DNA of 64,000 nucleotides from BPJU01 sp964425225 (GTDB lineage: Bacteria; Planctomycetota; Planctomycetia; Pirellulales; Pirellulaceae), in assembly GCA_964425225.1 (NCBI GenBank), contig CAYRMD010000009.1, positions 1-64,000 of the forward strand, given 5' to 3'. Made by a program: the position numbers and the translations under genes. Shown in pieces: positions 63,967 to 64,000 of the stretch; the first letter of the stretch is position 1, and each line of letters opens with the position of its first letter. The notes below the pieces were generated by a model, which did no database searches, was not told where the DNA came from, and saw nothing but the letters and a program-made list of their open reading frames with translations.

Positions 63967-64000
63967 CGGCACATCCTCCCCTTTCATCTCCGCGCGTTTC

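Noticed and set aside
1..64000. CRISPR arrays, rRNA genes and complete insertion sequences
   Set aside because: No regularly spaced direct repeats, no rRNA-like stretches and no transposase motifs were found by eye in either strand.

Overview
The window looks like chromosomal DNA of a planctomycete, probably a flagellated, menaquinone-using member of the Pirellulales. The pointers are a secreted protein with two planctomycete-type cytochrome c domains (CGRCH and CLGCH), a futalosine-pathway gene (mqnE) beside menG, ubiX and ubiA, an McsA/McsB pair, flagellar flhA/flhF/flhG with a fliA-type sigma factor, and several secreted or HEAT/TPR proteins of planctomycete style. The assignment rests on gene content read by eye, not on a database search.

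Left end (1-6.3 kb): a GC-rich, accessory-looking island. On the minus strand a small sigma-70-like factor heads a tightly packed run with a 190-residue protein, a fused prohead protease/major capsid protein and three small unknown proteins, the last cut by the window edge. Beyond it lie a two-zinc-ribbon protein and a convergent pair that looks like a type II restriction-modification system. Next to the pair, a secreted polysaccharide-lyase-like gene stops abruptly inside its conserved C-terminal domain, so about 6.26 kb is probably the island boundary. A tRNA with anticodon CAU follows.

Middle (8-31 kb): a GT39-like membrane glycosyltransferase; a HEAT-like secreted protein; a minus-strand cassette of flavoprotein, radical SAM protein and a metallophosphoesterase that lacks one metal site; then thiO, a DUF2064 transferase and a glutaredoxin. 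After a HEXXH protein, the double cytochrome protein, a cupin, a D-aminoacylase-like amidohydrolase and an FHA-GAF-AAA+-Fis sigma-54 activator comes the menaquinone group (menG, ubiX, ubiA, mqnE). Between ubiA and mqnE a 340-nt non-coding stretch is full of perfect hairpins and is my best candidate for an undescribed structured RNA. The flagellar run flhA-flhF-flhG-small membrane protein-fliA is on the minus strand.

Right part (34-64 kb): mostly housekeeping. It contains trpE, mcsA-mcsB, a class V aminotransferase, coaD, a deacetylase-like protein, a terpene-cyclase-fold secreted protein, a VWA protein, a cobA-hemD fusion, a TPR protein, rpsT, recA, the run gltX-glnS-pfkB-like-thpR, an HD-PAS-GGDEF protein, a membrane protein, sodA, a Tyr/Gly/Ser-rich lipoprotein and a small protein with an L7/L12-like tail. 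Many gene-free stretches carry copies of a two-module dispersed repeat: a hairpin with tandem G-A mismatches and a four-base loop, often followed by an AACGCAAAGGCGC-like module.
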